DNA from: JBNKVT01 sp050299335
GTDB taxonomy: Bacteria > Pseudomonadota > Alphaproteobacteria > Rhodobacterales > Rhodobacteraceae
Reading direction: 5' to 3'
Assembly: GCA_050299335.1 (NCBI GenBank)
Contig: JBNKVT010000029.1
Location: forward strand, 1 to 22,893
Length of the DNA stretch: 22,893 nucleotides
Shown: piece after piece, positions 1 to 7,906 of the stretch
How the letters are laid out: each line of letters starts with the position of its first letter
Position numbering within the stretch: position 1 is the stretch's first letter
Translations under genes and position numbers: made by a program
The notes under the pieces: model-generated
Seen by the model: the letters and a program-made list of their open reading frames with translations, nothing else
The model's database searches: none
What the model was told of the DNA's origin: nothing

Positions 1-12
1 GCAGGAAACGGC

Positions 13-699
13 TCAGCGCCGGACCGTGCGGAACGGCGTCGGATCCCACTTGCAGGCAAAGCCGTCGCCATCGGGGTCCATGCCCTTCCGGTCGTTCTCC
101 GGCCCGCCCATCTCGAGGAAGGCCTCCTGCGCCAGGTCGTCCGAGCTGTACTGCCCGCAGGCCCGCTCGTAGCGCGCCTCGGCATTGACCGGCGAGCGCT
201 TGTAGAGCTTCTGGCCCGGCCGGTTCGTCGTCGAAAGCGCGTATTCCACGATATTCGGCCCGGAATTGTTCGGCCGGCTCGGCAGCGCGCCCGGCTTCAC
301 TTCCTCATAGGCCGCCCGCTGCCGCGCGAGCCGCTCCTTGTCGCTCTCGATGGTCTCGCGCCCGGTCACCGCCTCGAAGCTCTGCTCGTCCGAGATGCCC
401 GGATTGTTGGTCGCCACCCGGCCGCCGCCCACGCTGCTGCCGCCGCTGTCCGTCTGCGCCCCCGGCTCCAGCGCCGCCATGTCCACCGACCCGGCGGACG
501 CGCTGCCGGAGCGCTCGGTCGAGATCACCGGCCCGACCTCCAGCGACCGCCCCTCGAGCGCCGCCTGCCGCCGCACCGCGTCGTCGGAATAGTCGCTCGG
601 GCTGCCGAACCCCACGCCGCGCTGCGAGGCCGAGTCCGGCACCTCGGGGGAACAGGCCGCCAGGCCCAGAACCAGGGCGGGGATCAGCACATGCTTCAT
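13..699 (-). CDS. Excalibur-domain lipoprotein
   Basis: A 228-residue predicted lipoprotein. The N-terminus has a short signal peptide ending in a lipobox (LAAC, Cys16 as lipidation site), so the mature protein should be membrane-anchored and face the periplasm. Residues 20-150 are low in complexity and rich in Ser, Gly, Glu and Ala, probably a flexible linker. The C-terminus (about 180-225) carries a Cys-containing stretch and the motif DPDGDGFAC, typical of Excalibur calcium-binding-like domains, with two Cys (CGQY and FACKW) that could pair. Its start lies 39 bases downstream of the gatA stop on the same strand, so it may be transcribed with gatC-gatA. I see no functional link to tRNA amidation. 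Domain call fairly sure; role unknown. Confidence 0.85.
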   Translation of the reverse strand: MKHVLIPALVLGLAACSPEVPDSASQRGVGFGSPSDYSDDAVRRQAALEGRSLEVGPVISTERSGSASAGSVDMAALEPGAQTDSGGSSVGGGRVATNNPGISDEQSFEAVTGRETIESDKERLARQRAAYEEVKPGALPSRPNNSGPNIVEYALSTTNRPGQKLYKRSPVNAEARYERACGQYSSDDLAQEAFLEMGGPENDRKGMDPDGDGFACKWDPTPFRTVRR

Positions 700-738
700 C
701 GCTTGTCGCCTCGACTGCTCATCTTGTTGCGCGGGACC

Positions 739-2226
739 CTACCACCATTTCCCGGGCTTGGAAACAAAGCCCGCCGCGCCCTCCAGCGCATGGGCGGTGT
801 TGAGAAGATCGGCCTCTTCCCAGGGCCGCCCGATCAGCTGCAGCCCCAGGGGAAGCCCCTCCCGGTCGAGCCCCGCCGGCACCGCGATGCCCGGCAGCCC
901 CGCGAGGTTCACCGTCACCGTGAACACGTCGTTGAGATACATCTGCACCGGGTCGGCATCGGCCATCTCGCCCAGCCCGAAGGCGGCCGACGGTGTCGCC
1001 GGCGTCAGGATCGCATCCACCCCGCCCGCGAAAGCCTCGTCGAAATCGCGCTTGATCAGCGCCCGCACCCGCCGCGCACGGTTGTAATAGGCGTCGTAGA
1101 ACCCCGCCGACAGGACATAGGTGCCGATCATCACCCGCCGCTGCACCTCGGCGCCGAACCCCTCGGCCCGGGTCTTCTCGTACATCTCGGTGATACCGTC
1201 GCCCTGGGCGAGCTTCGCCCGGTGCCCGTAGCGCACCCCGTCATAGCGTGCGAGGTTCGACGAGGCCTCGGCGGGCGCGATCACGTAATAGGCCGGCAGC
1301 GCGTATTTCGTGTGCGGCAGCGAGATATCGACGATCTTCGCGCCCGCATCCGCCAGCATCGCCCGCCCCTCGGCCCAGAGCGCCTCGACCTCCTCGGGCA
1401 TGCCCTCCATCCGGTATTCCTTCGGAATCCCGATCACCTTGCCGCGAATGTCACCGGTCAGGGCCGCCTCGAAATCCGGCACCGGAAGATCGGCCGAGGT
1501 GGAATCCATCGGATCGTGCCCCGCCATCGCGCCCAGCATGATCGCGCAGTCGCGCACCGATTTCGCCATCGGCCCGGCCTGGTCGAGCGAGGAGGCAAAG
1601 GCCACGATCCCCCAGCGCGACACCCGCCCGTAGGTCGGCTTCAGCCCGGTGATGCCGACAAAGGCCGCCGGCTGCCGGATCGACCCGCCGGTATCGGTCC
1701 CGGTCGCCGCCAGGCACAGATCCGCCGCCACCGCGCTCGCCGAGCCACCCGAGGAGCCGCCCGGCGTCAGCGCGGTCTCGTCATTGCCGCGCCGCCAGGG
1801 GTTCACCGCATTGCCGTAGCACGAGGTCTCGTTCGACGAGCCCATCGCGAACTCGTCCATGTTGAGCTTGCCCAGCATCACCGCGCCGGCCTCGAAAAGC
1901 TGCCGCGTCACCGTCGACTCGTATTCCGGCCTGAACCCTTTCAGGATGTTCGAAGCCGCCTGGCTCGGCACCCCCTCGGTGCAGAACAGATCCTTGATCC
2001 CCAATGGAATGCCGCACATCCCCGGCGCGTCCCCAGCGGCAATCCTCGCATCGGCGGCCTTTGCCTGTTCGCGGGCCATATCCGGGGTCCTGAAGACAAA
2101 GGCATTCAGCGCATCTGCCCCTTCGACGGCGGCGATACAGGCCTCGGTCAACTCGGCGGCGGTGAAATCACCGGCACGCATCCCGTCGCGGGCGGCAGAG
2201 ATCGTCAGGCGGGTCAGTTCGGACAT
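739..2226 (-). CDS. gatA: Asp-tRNA(Asn)/Glu-tRNA(Gln) amidotransferase subunit A
   Basis: A 495-residue amidase-signature enzyme, the glutaminase subunit of the GatCAB complex, which converts misacylated Glu-tRNA(Gln) or Asp-tRNA(Asn) to the amidated forms in the cytoplasm. The Ser-cisSer-Lys catalytic set is visible: Lys78 in LGIKDLF, cis-Ser158 in the Gly/Ser-rich GGSSGGS loop, and nucleophile Ser182 in GTDTGGSIRQP. Full family length, with no break. It starts three bases after the gatC stop, indicating one transcript. gatB is not in the window, which is common in this bacterial group. Identity is very secure. Confidence 0.97.
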   Translation of the reverse strand: MSELTRLTISAARDGMRAGDFTAAELTEACIAAVEGADALNAFVFRTPDMAREQAKAADARIAAGDAPGMCGIPLGIKDLFCTEGVPSQAASNILKGFRPEYESTVTRQLFEAGAVMLGKLNMDEFAMGSSNETSCYGNAVNPWRRGNDETALTPGGSSGGSASAVAADLCLAATGTDTGGSIRQPAAFVGITGLKPTYGRVSRWGIVAFASSLDQAGPMAKSVRDCAIMLGAMAGHDPMDSTSADLPVPDFEAALTGDIRGKVIGIPKEYRMEGMPEEVEALWAEGRAMLADAGAKIVDISLPHTKYALPAYYVIAPAEASSNLARYDGVRYGHRAKLAQGDGITEMYEKTRAEGFGAEVQRRVMIGTYVLSAGFYDAYYNRARRVRALIKRDFDEAFAGGVDAILTPATPSAAFGLGEMADADPVQMYLNDVFTVTVNLAGLPGIAVPAGLDREGLPLGLQLIGRPWEEADLLNTAHALEGAAGFVSKPGKWW

Positions 2227-2229
2227 CGT

Positions 2230-2517
2230 TTACTCCACCACCTTGGGCACTGCGAAAAACCCCTCCCGGGCGTCGGGCGCATTGGCAAGGATCCGGTCCG
2301 GATAGCCGCCGTCGGTCACCACATCGTCGCGGCGCTTCAGCGCCATCGGGGTCACCGAGGTCATCGGCTCGACGCCCTCGACATCGACCTCGTTCAACTG
2401 CTCCATGAAAGCAAGGATGCCTGAAAGCTCGCCTGCCAGCGCGTCAAGCTGATCCTCCGACACCTCGATCCGCGCCAGATGCGCGACCTTGCGGGCGGTT
2501 TCCTTGTCGATGGACAT
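2230..2517 (-). CDS. gatC: Asp-tRNA(Asn)/Glu-tRNA(Gln) amidotransferase subunit C
   Basis: A 95-residue GatC, the small belt-like subunit that wraps around GatA and stabilises its contact with GatB. The N-terminal helix MSIDKETARKVAHLARIEVS and the ending with DGGYPDRILANAPDA and FFAVPKVVE are characteristic of the family. It is the first gene of the minus-strand gatC-gatA unit and is divergent from the tRNA gene. The 172 bases between them must hold the promoters of both. Confidence 0.96.
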   Translation of the reverse strand: MSIDKETARKVAHLARIEVSEDQLDALAGELSGILAFMEQLNEVDVEGVEPMTSVTPMALKRRDDVVTDGGYPDRILANAPDAREGFFAVPKVVE

Positions 2518-2647
2518 GCGATGTCGTCTCCGGCCAGATGGGTATCCGGGGTGGTTTAGCGCCCGCCCCGGACAGGTGCAAGCACCACTGGCCGCAAGCG
2601 CTTCGGGAGGCCCTTTCGAAGCGCCACATGCAGCGCCGAAACGGGGC

Positions 2648-2676
2648 TTGACGCAATCCCTGCCTGCCCCTAAACA
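2648..2676 (+). promoter_or_regulatory. sigma-70 promoter of the tRNA gene
   Basis: TTGACG at 2648-2653 and TAAACA at 2671-2676 are separated by 17 bases, the ideal sigma-70 spacing. The -10 box ends 13 bases before the mature tRNA 5' end, leaving a very short leader, as is usual for tRNA genes. Assigned from sequence alone. Confidence 0.65.
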
Positions 2677-2689
2677 GCGCCTCTGTCGT

Positions 2690-2766
2690 GGCGGAGTAGC
2701 TCAGCTGGTTAGAGCAGCGGAATCATAATCCGCGTGTCGGGGGTTCAAGTCCCTCCTCCGCTACCA
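2690..2766 (+). tRNA. tRNA-Met (CAU), probably elongator
   Basis: A complete cloverleaf of 77 bases with CCA encoded. The acceptor stem GGCGGAG pairs with CTCCGCT (first pair G-U), followed by U8, A9, the D-stem GCTC, the anticodon stem GCGGA/TCCGC with loop ATCATAA (anticodon CAT at 2724-2726), and the T-loop GTTCAAGT. It lacks the three consecutive G-C pairs of the initiator anticodon stem and the unpaired 1-72 position, so it is not initiator tRNA. The remaining alternative is tRNA-Ile2, read with lysidine at C34. Overall similarity to alphaproteobacterial elongator tRNA-Met favours Met. Confidence 0.9.
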
Positions 2767-2919
2767 ATAATCCATTATATTCAATACCTTATAGACTTGA
2801 CCACAGTTTCTTGATGAGATCGATTTCGGTCAAACACCGGCCAAACACAGCGGGAATAGAATTTCGTCGAGATATCGTCGAGTCAGCTGCTGGATTGGTG
2901 ATTAAGATACATGCATTAC

Positions 2920-3069
2920 TCACTCTGCCGTCATAGCCTCGACCATTGCATCAAGCCTCTTCTTTGCTGACTCCCAGTTCGGAAGATACGCCAAGACAAG
3001 CTTCCGGGGGCTCAGTCTCGTGATCATGTTGCGCGAGGCAGGAGTGAATTGGGTTGCGGACTTGTCCAC
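2920..3069 (-). pseudogene. C-terminal fragment of an unknown protein
   Basis: A minus-strand frame ends at a TGA (2920-2922) with a natural-looking C-terminus: RLSPRKLVLAYLPNWESA, then a charged amphipathic helix KKRLDAMVEAMTAE. The frame stays open upstream to about 3310, where a TGA closes it, but has no good start; the first candidates are GTG at 3067-3069 (49 residues) or ATG at 3025-3027 (35 residues). No ribosome site stands out. I do not recognise the family. It may be the tail of a gene whose 5' part was lost, or a chance frame. Confidence 0.25.
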
Positions 3070-3599
3070 GATGGGTGTCCAGGAAAGAAGGGGCGCTTCA
3101 TGACGGCCTATATCGAGGGATCCAAGCGGTATTGCGACAGTCGCCAGCTTTGCGATCTCGGCTTCATGAGAGCCCCGCCGGGCTACGCGGCAGGTCCCTC
3201 GGTTCCGAAATAACGGGGTGGGGCCTGCCAGGCTACACGCTGAACAATGGCTCCTCCAAATACAGGCGCCAGGATCAGATGAATGCGGCTGTAAATTTGG
3301 AGGCTTTCAGAGAACCTACCAAGAACGCAGGCATTCGCGGCTCCGTGTTTCTATGCGCGTCATTTCGATCAGGATCGACTTTTATGGGACGGCTTCTTCA
3401 ACCATAGATCGGTAGTACTTTCCACCGGAAAGGATTCGGTCTGATTCCAGCCTGGTTCAATCTGCCCGATCATGACCTCAAGTTAAGATCAAAGGCCTCG
3501 CTTTGCGTCACCGAAGGTGGATCGTACAGAACACAGCCAATGTTCCCGTACCGGAACAACCTTGCACGTCTGCCTGGTTTGGACGGGCCGGAAGCCTAG
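3054..3599 (+). pseudogene. possible sulfotransferase-like gene remnant with internal amber stop
   Basis: One plus-strand frame runs from 3054 to a TAG at 3405-3407 and stays open for another 63 codons to a TAG at 3597-3599. Just before the first stop it reads VFLCASFRSGSTFMGRLLQ. A hydrophobic strand followed by RSGST and a helix is the form of the 5'-phosphosulfate-binding loop of PAPS-dependent sulfotransferases. The part before residue 75 has no similarity I recognise and overlaps the minus-strand fragment. The simplest reading is a decayed sulfotransferase gene, but only this single motif supports it. Confidence 0.25.
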
Positions 3600-3868
3600 G
3601 TCTTCGCAGGATTCCCAGATCCCCTTATTGCTTGTCTTCGCAGCCCGACAAGGTGGCGCGGGCCGTTTCCTTTCTTTTTTCGCGGTCGTTGGACATCTGG
3701 TCCAGGGAACAGGAAACCAACATCCCCTCGCCAAAGGTCGAGAACCGCTTTGCCTCGCCCTTTCGCTGCCCTCCGGCCTTCCTGAGCCGCGATCAACGCC
3801 GGAAGGAGCATCTCATGCACCAGAAACTAAAGTCGAAGCGACAGTCTGAAATTCAGCAAGTAGATCCT

Positions 3869-3897
3869 ACCCGGGCGAACAACGCTTTACACCCGGG
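3869..3897. promoter_or_regulatory. paired ACCCGGG sites upstream of operon 1
   Basis: ACCCGGG occurs at 3869-3875 and again at 3891-3897, 22 bases apart (about two helix turns, same DNA face). The second copy is the full palindrome ACCCGGGT. The pair sits 59-87 bases before the ATG of the transporter ATPase gene, where an operator would be expected. No regulator for this operon is in the window. Function is inferred from placement only. Confidence 0.35.
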
Positions 3898-3955
3898 TTC
3901 GGGTCTGTTTAGCTGGCCTCAAAGCGCTTAAGACGCACTAAAACAGGGAACAAGT

Positions 3956-5056
3956 ATGGCGGTGTCCGCAGCGGACGCATTTGTCGCGTTCGAACATGTA
4001 CAAAAGAGCTATGACGGCGAGACCCTCGTTGTTAAGGACCTCAACCTCACGATTTCGAAAGGCGAGTTTCTGACCATGCTCGGGCCGTCCGGCTCGGGCA
4101 AGACGACATGTCTGATGATGCTTGCCGGATTCGAGACCGCGACCCACGGCACGATCAGCCTCGGTGGTGTGTCGATCAACGACATCCCGCCGCACAAGCG
4201 CGGCATCGGCATGGTGTTCCAAAACTACGCGCTCTTCCCGCACATGACCGTGGCCGAGAACCTCGCCTTCCCGCTGGAGGTCCGCAAGCTCGACAAGTCC
4301 GAACGCGAGGCCAAGGTCGCCCGCGCCCTCGACATGGTGCAGATGGGCGAGTTCGGTGGACGGCGGCCCGCGCAGCTTTCCGGCGGCCAGCAGCAGCGCG
4401 TCGCCCTGGCCCGCGCCCTGGTTTTCGAGCCGGAACTGGTGCTGATGGACGAACCGCTCGGAGCCCTCGACAAACAGCTCCGCGAGCACATGCAGTTCGA
4501 GATCAAGCGCATCGCTGATAATCTTGGTATCACCGTGGTCTATGTAACCCATGACCAGTCCGAAGCGCTGACCATGTCGGACCGGGTTGCGGTCTTCAAC
4601 GATGGCCGCATCCAGCAACTGGCCCCGCCAGATGAGCTGTATGAGGAGCCGCAGAACAGTTTCGTCGCCCAGTTCATCGGCGAGAACAACACGCTCGACG
4701 GGGTGATCGAAAGCATCGACGGCGACCGGGCGCTGGTGAAACTGGATGATGGGTCGGTGATCGATGCGATCCCGATCAATGTCAGGGCCCCGGGCGAGCG
4801 CACCAAGGTCTCGATCCGGCCCGAGAGGGTGGAATTCCATCCCGACCGCCTACGTCCCGGCTCGCATATGATCCCGGCGAAGGTCGAGGAATTCATCTAC
4901 ATGGGCGACACGTTCCGCGCCCGGATGAGTGTCGCGGGCAACGACAGTTTCGTGATGAAATACCGCAATGCGCGCGATCAGGTACGGCTGAAGGCGGGCG
5001 AAGAAATCCAGATCGGATGGCTACCCGAGGATGCCCGCGCGCTTGACGCCGGCTAG
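3956..5056 (+). CDS. polyamine-type ABC importer, ATP-binding subunit (PotA-like)
   Basis: A 366-residue ATPase of the spermidine/putrescine (PotA) class that energises import at the inner membrane. Walker A GPSGSGKTT is at residues 43-51, the Q-loop in MVFQNYALFPH near 88-98, the signature LSGGQQQR at 141-148, Walker B LVLMDEP with Asp165 and Glu166, and the switch His in VTHDQSEA near 198. Residues 240-360 form the C-terminal TOBE/OB regulatory domain of this subclass. First gene of operon 1, with a modest ribosome site (AGGGAA) ahead of the ATG. Substrate cannot be read from the ATPase; the Pot-like class suggests a cationic or small amide solute. Confidence 0.93.
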   Translation: MAVSAADAFVAFEHVQKSYDGETLVVKDLNLTISKGEFLTMLGPSGSGKTTCLMMLAGFETATHGTISLGGVSINDIPPHKRGIGMVFQNYALFPHMTVAENLAFPLEVRKLDKSEREAKVARALDMVQMGEFGGRRPAQLSGGQQQRVALARALVFEPELVLMDEPLGALDKQLREHMQFEIKRIADNLGITVVYVTHDQSEALTMSDRVAVFNDGRIQQLAPPDELYEEPQNSFVAQFIGENNTLDGVIESIDGDRALVKLDDGSVIDAIPINVRAPGERTKVSIRPERVEFHPDRLRPGSHMIPAKVEEFIYMGDTFRARMSVAGNDSFVMKYRNARDQVRLKAGEEIQIGWLPEDARALDAG

Positions 5057-5067
5057 CCTTTCGAAGG

Positions 5068-5087
5068 CCCTCCGCAGGATCGGAGGG
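5068..5087 (+). promoter_or_regulatory. intercistronic stem-loop before the binding-protein gene
   Basis: CCCTCCG (5068-5074) pairs with CGGAGGG (5081-5087) across a 6-base loop, in the 57-base gap between the ATPase and binding-protein genes. No T-run follows, so it is unlikely to be a full terminator. It could mark an mRNA processing end that protects the downstream binding-protein message. Confidence 0.5.
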
Positions 5088-5113
5088 AGTTACCAACAAC
5101 AGGAGAGAAAGAT

Positions 5114-6214
5114 ATGAAAACACGGCAGATTCTGATGGGTTCGGTTGCGCTGGGCGCGATGGCAAGCACCGCCTTCGCCGCCGACATGACCATCGTTTCC
5201 TGGGGCGGGGCTTATTCGGCCTCGCAGCAGAACGCCTATCACGACCCTTACATGGCCGCGAACCCGGATGTGAACATCATCAATGATGAAAGCTCCGCCG
5301 AGGCCGTGGCCAAGCTCCGCGCCATGAACGAGGCCGGCAACATCACCTGGGACCTCGTGGACGTCGAGGCCGCCGACGCCATTCGACTGTGCGACGAGGG
5401 TCTGGCCCGCGAGATGGACGTGGACGAGGAACTCGCCCCGGCACCCGACGGCACCTCGGCCTCGGACGATTTCGGCGATATGCTGGTTTCCGACTGCTTC
5501 ATCCCGCAGATCGTTTTCTCGACCACCTTCGGCTACCGCACCGACATGGTTCCCGATGGCGTCGAGCCGCCGACCAGCGCCTGCGACGTCTTCGATCTCG
5601 AGACCTATCCCGGCAAGCGCGCCCTGAACGCGCGTCCGATCGCCAATGTGGAATGGGCGCTTCTCTGCGACGGTGTCGCTTACGAGGACGTCTATGACAT
5701 GCTCGAAACCGACGAGGGCGTCGAACGCGCCCTGGCCAAGCTCGGCACCATCAAGGACGAGACCATCTGGTGGTCTGCTGCCGCCGAGACCCCGCAGCTT
5801 CTGGCCGATGGCGAGATCTTCATGGGCTCGACCTATAATGGCCGTCTGTTCTCGGTGATCGAAGAGCAGAAACAGCCCGTCGGCATGGCCTGGGACTGGC
5901 AGATGTTCGACCTCGACGGCTGGGTGATCCCCGAGGGCCTTCCGGATGACCGTCTCGAAGAGGTGCTGAAATACGTCTACTACGCCACCGACACCCAGCG
6001 GCTGGCCGATCAGGCGAAATACATCTCCTACGGTCCGGCCCGTGCTTCCTCGGCCCCGCTGGTCGGCGAGCATGCCGAACTGGGGATCCCCATGGGTCCG
6101 CATATGCCGACCGATCCGAACAACGCGGAGAACACTTTCGTGAACAACTACCTGTGGTGGGCCGATCACCGTGATGACCTGGACGCCAAGTTCCAGGCCT
6201 GGCTGGCTCAGTAA
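5114..6214 (+). CDS. polyamine-type ABC importer, periplasmic binding protein (PotD-like)
   Basis: A 366-residue extracellular solute-binding protein. A Sec signal peptide covers residues 1-22, with cleavage predicted after AFA, before ADMTIVSWGG. The mature start TIVSWGGAYSASQQ and the later stretch NNYLWWADH fit the PotD/PotF class, whose Trp and Asp residues line the ligand cleft in known members. A strong ribosome site (AGGAGA) precedes the ATG by seven bases. Flanked on both sides by stem-loops. The ligand is unknown: polyamines are the family default, but the co-operonic creatinase-fold hydrolase points to a cyclic or amide compound. Confidence 0.92.
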   Translation: MKTRQILMGSVALGAMASTAFAADMTIVSWGGAYSASQQNAYHDPYMAANPDVNIINDESSAEAVAKLRAMNEAGNITWDLVDVEAADAIRLCDEGLAREMDVDEELAPAPDGTSASDDFGDMLVSDCFIPQIVFSTTFGYRTDMVPDGVEPPTSACDVFDLETYPGKRALNARPIANVEWALLCDGVAYEDVYDMLETDEGVERALAKLGTIKDETIWWSAAAETPQLLADGEIFMGSTYNGRLFSVIEEQKQPVGMAWDWQMFDLDGWVIPEGLPDDRLEEVLKYVYYATDTQRLADQAKYISYGPARASSAPLVGEHAELGIPMGPHMPTDPNNAENTFVNNYLWWADHRDDLDAKFQAWLAQ

Positions 6215-6224
6215 GCAGATACCG

Positions 6225-6246
6225 GGCGGGGCTTCCGGGCCCCGCC
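6225..6246 (+). promoter_or_regulatory. stem-loop after the first binding-protein gene
   Basis: GGCGGGGC (6225-6232) pairs with GCCCCGCC (6239-6246) over a 6-base loop; a further G-T pair can extend it. It starts 10 bases after the binding-protein stop and ends 13 bases before the permease ATG. The following bases TGACCTATTT are not a real T-run. Expected to stall 3' exonucleases or attenuate, lowering permease relative to binding-protein output. Confidence 0.55.
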
Positions 6247-6259
6247 TGACCTATTTCCG

Positions 6260-7903
6260 ATGACAGAGACATCCGCCCTTCCAGCCGATACCGGCCCCGT
6301 CCTCGCCGCCGATGGCACGCCCCTGAAGCGCAGCCTTGCGCGCGCGCTCAGACGGCAGAAAATCCGCGCCTTCGGGCTGGTGGCGCCGCTGCTGCTCTTT
6401 GTCATGATTACCTTCATTTTCCCGATCGGCGACATGCTGTTCCGCTCGATCGAGAACCAGATTGTTGCCGAAACCCTGCCGCAAACCGTGGTCGAGCTGC
6501 GCGGCTGGGACGCCGACAGCGGCGCGGAACCGCCCGAGGCCGTCTACAAGGCGCTTTACGAGGATTTTTTCGTCGCCACCGAGAAGAAGATCCACACAAG
6601 GCTCGGTACCCGCCTGAATTACGAAAGCTCCGGCATCTCGTCGCTCTTCCGCCAGACCGGGCGCGGGGTGGGCGATATTGCTGATGAATACGAGGATTTC
6701 TTCAAGGACCTCGATGCCGACTGGCGTGCCCCGGAACGCTGGGTCGAACTGATGGGAGCCCCTGCCTGGCTGGCCGAACACCAGACCTGGGCCGCCGATC
6801 CCGACGCCTCCCGCCAGCCCGCTTTCATCCTGTCCGATACCGCCGCCGCGACCCTGCCCGCGACCTCAAAGGCCTACACCGCCTTCGCCGAATTCACCCT
6901 CGACGAAGAAGACGACCTCGCCGACGAGCGCCCCTGGGCACTGGTCCATTCGGCCCTCTACGAGGACCTGCTGACCGCCGACCTCGCCGCCTATGACGGC
7001 CCGTTCAAACCCGAACTGGAAACCGCCCAGGCCGCAGCCCTTGAGGCCAGTTTCCCCAGCTTCCGCGACGGCTTTGCCGAGATCGACGAAGAATGGGTCA
7101 CACAAGAGCCTTTCGCGATCATCCAGACCTTCTCGCCCAAATACACCGACGGCTATTTCCTCGCCGCCGCCGACCTCGCCCGCACCCCGGACGGGATCGA
7201 AGAACGGCCCGAGGACGAACGCATCTACCTCACGCTTTTCGGGCGCACCTTCGTGATGAGCCTCGCCATCACCTTCATGTGCTTCCTTCTGGGCTATCCG
7301 GTGGCCTGGCTTCTGGCCAATCTGAGGGCCTCGCAGGCCAATCTCTTGATGATCCTGGTCCTTCTGCCCTTCTGGACATCGCTTCTGGTCCGCACCTCGG
7401 CCTGGAAAGTGCTGTTGCAGAACCAGGGCGTCATCAACGACATTCTGGTGGCGCTTCATATCGTCTCGGATGACGGGCGGCTGGCGATGATAAACAACCA
7501 GACCGGCACCATCATCGCCATGACCCATATCCTGCTGCCTTTCATGATCCTGCCGCTCTATTCGGTGATGAAGACCATCCCGCCCAGCTATCTGCGCGCA
7601 GCGAAAAGCCTCGGCGCCAATGACTGGACCGCCTTCTGGCGGGTCTATTTCCCGCAGAGCATTCCAGGCATCGGCGCGGGGGCTATCCTCGTCTTCATCC
7701 TGTCCATCGGCTATTACATCACCCCGGCCCTGGTCGGCGGCACCTCCGGCATCTTCATCTCGAACCGCATCGCCTACCATATCTCGTCGAGCCTGAACTG
7801 GGGCCTCGCCGCTGCCCTTGGTTCGATCCTTCTGGTGGTGGTGCTGCTGCTCTACTGGGTCTACGACAAGATCGTCGGCATCGATAACGTGAAGCTGGGA
7901 TAG
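6260..7903 (+). CDS. polyamine-type ABC importer, permease 1 (PotB-like) with large periplasmic insert
   Basis: A 547-residue inner-membrane permease, about twice the usual PotB length. Transmembrane segment 1 is at about residues 37-60 (APLLLFVMITFIFPIGDML). A hydrophilic, acidic region of about 265 residues follows (60-325) before the standard permease core begins at LFGRTFVMSLAITF. The core contains the EAA loop that contacts the ATPase (LRAAKSLGANDWTAFWRVYF, about 445-465) and five further membrane segments. The insert is Ala/Glu/Asp-rich, should lie in the periplasm and has no domain I recognise. Three bases separate it from permease 2. Family is secure; the insert is the oddity. Confidence 0.9.
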   Translation: MTETSALPADTGPVLAADGTPLKRSLARALRRQKIRAFGLVAPLLLFVMITFIFPIGDMLFRSIENQIVAETLPQTVVELRGWDADSGAEPPEAVYKALYEDFFVATEKKIHTRLGTRLNYESSGISSLFRQTGRGVGDIADEYEDFFKDLDADWRAPERWVELMGAPAWLAEHQTWAADPDASRQPAFILSDTAAATLPATSKAYTAFAEFTLDEEDDLADERPWALVHSALYEDLLTADLAAYDGPFKPELETAQAAALEASFPSFRDGFAEIDEEWVTQEPFAIIQTFSPKYTDGYFLAAADLARTPDGIEERPEDERIYLTLFGRTFVMSLAITFMCFLLGYPVAWLLANLRASQANLLMILVLLPFWTSLLVRTSAWKVLLQNQGVINDILVALHIVSDDGRLAMINNQTGTIIAMTHILLPFMILPLYSVMKTIPPSYLRAAKSLGANDWTAFWRVYFPQSIPGIGAGAILVFILSIGYYITPALVGGTSGIFISNRIAYHISSSLNWGLAAALGSILLVVVLLLYWVYDKIVGIDNVKLG

Positions 7904-7906
7904 ATC

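Larger units (their letters stand above)
2767..3955. other. 1.2 kb gene-poor region behind the tRNA
   Basis: No intact gene with recognisable homology. The first hundred or so bases after the tRNA are much richer in A+T than the flanking DNA, and the third-position G/C bias typical of the other genes fades until about 3950. Two coding remnants are listed separately. Other open frames here (for example 3503-3931 on plus and 3596-3820 on minus) have Arg/Pro/Ser-rich translations with no domain I recognise. The last 120 bases should hold the promoter of operon 1. The position at a tRNA 3' end suggests a decayed integrated element; no integrase was found. Confidence 0.5.

Noticed and set aside
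691..2424. 577-codon plus-strand open frame opposite gatA/gatC
   Set aside because: Antisense shadow of gatA and gatC; Arg/His/Pro-rich translation without domains, typical of high-GC DNA.
2831..2848. Direct repeat CAAACAC twice, 11 bases apart, behind the tRNA
   Set aside because: Could be an integrase arm site, but seven bases is too short to support without an integrase nearby.
3600..3643. Direct repeat GTCTTCGCAG (3600-3609 and 3634-3643)
   Set aside because: A single 10-base repeat in 1.2 kb is expected by chance; no CRISPR-like periodicity.
3503..3931. 142-codon plus-strand open frame before operon 1
   Set aside because: No domain, no ribosome site, composition unlike neighbouring genes; it also runs through the likely promoter region.
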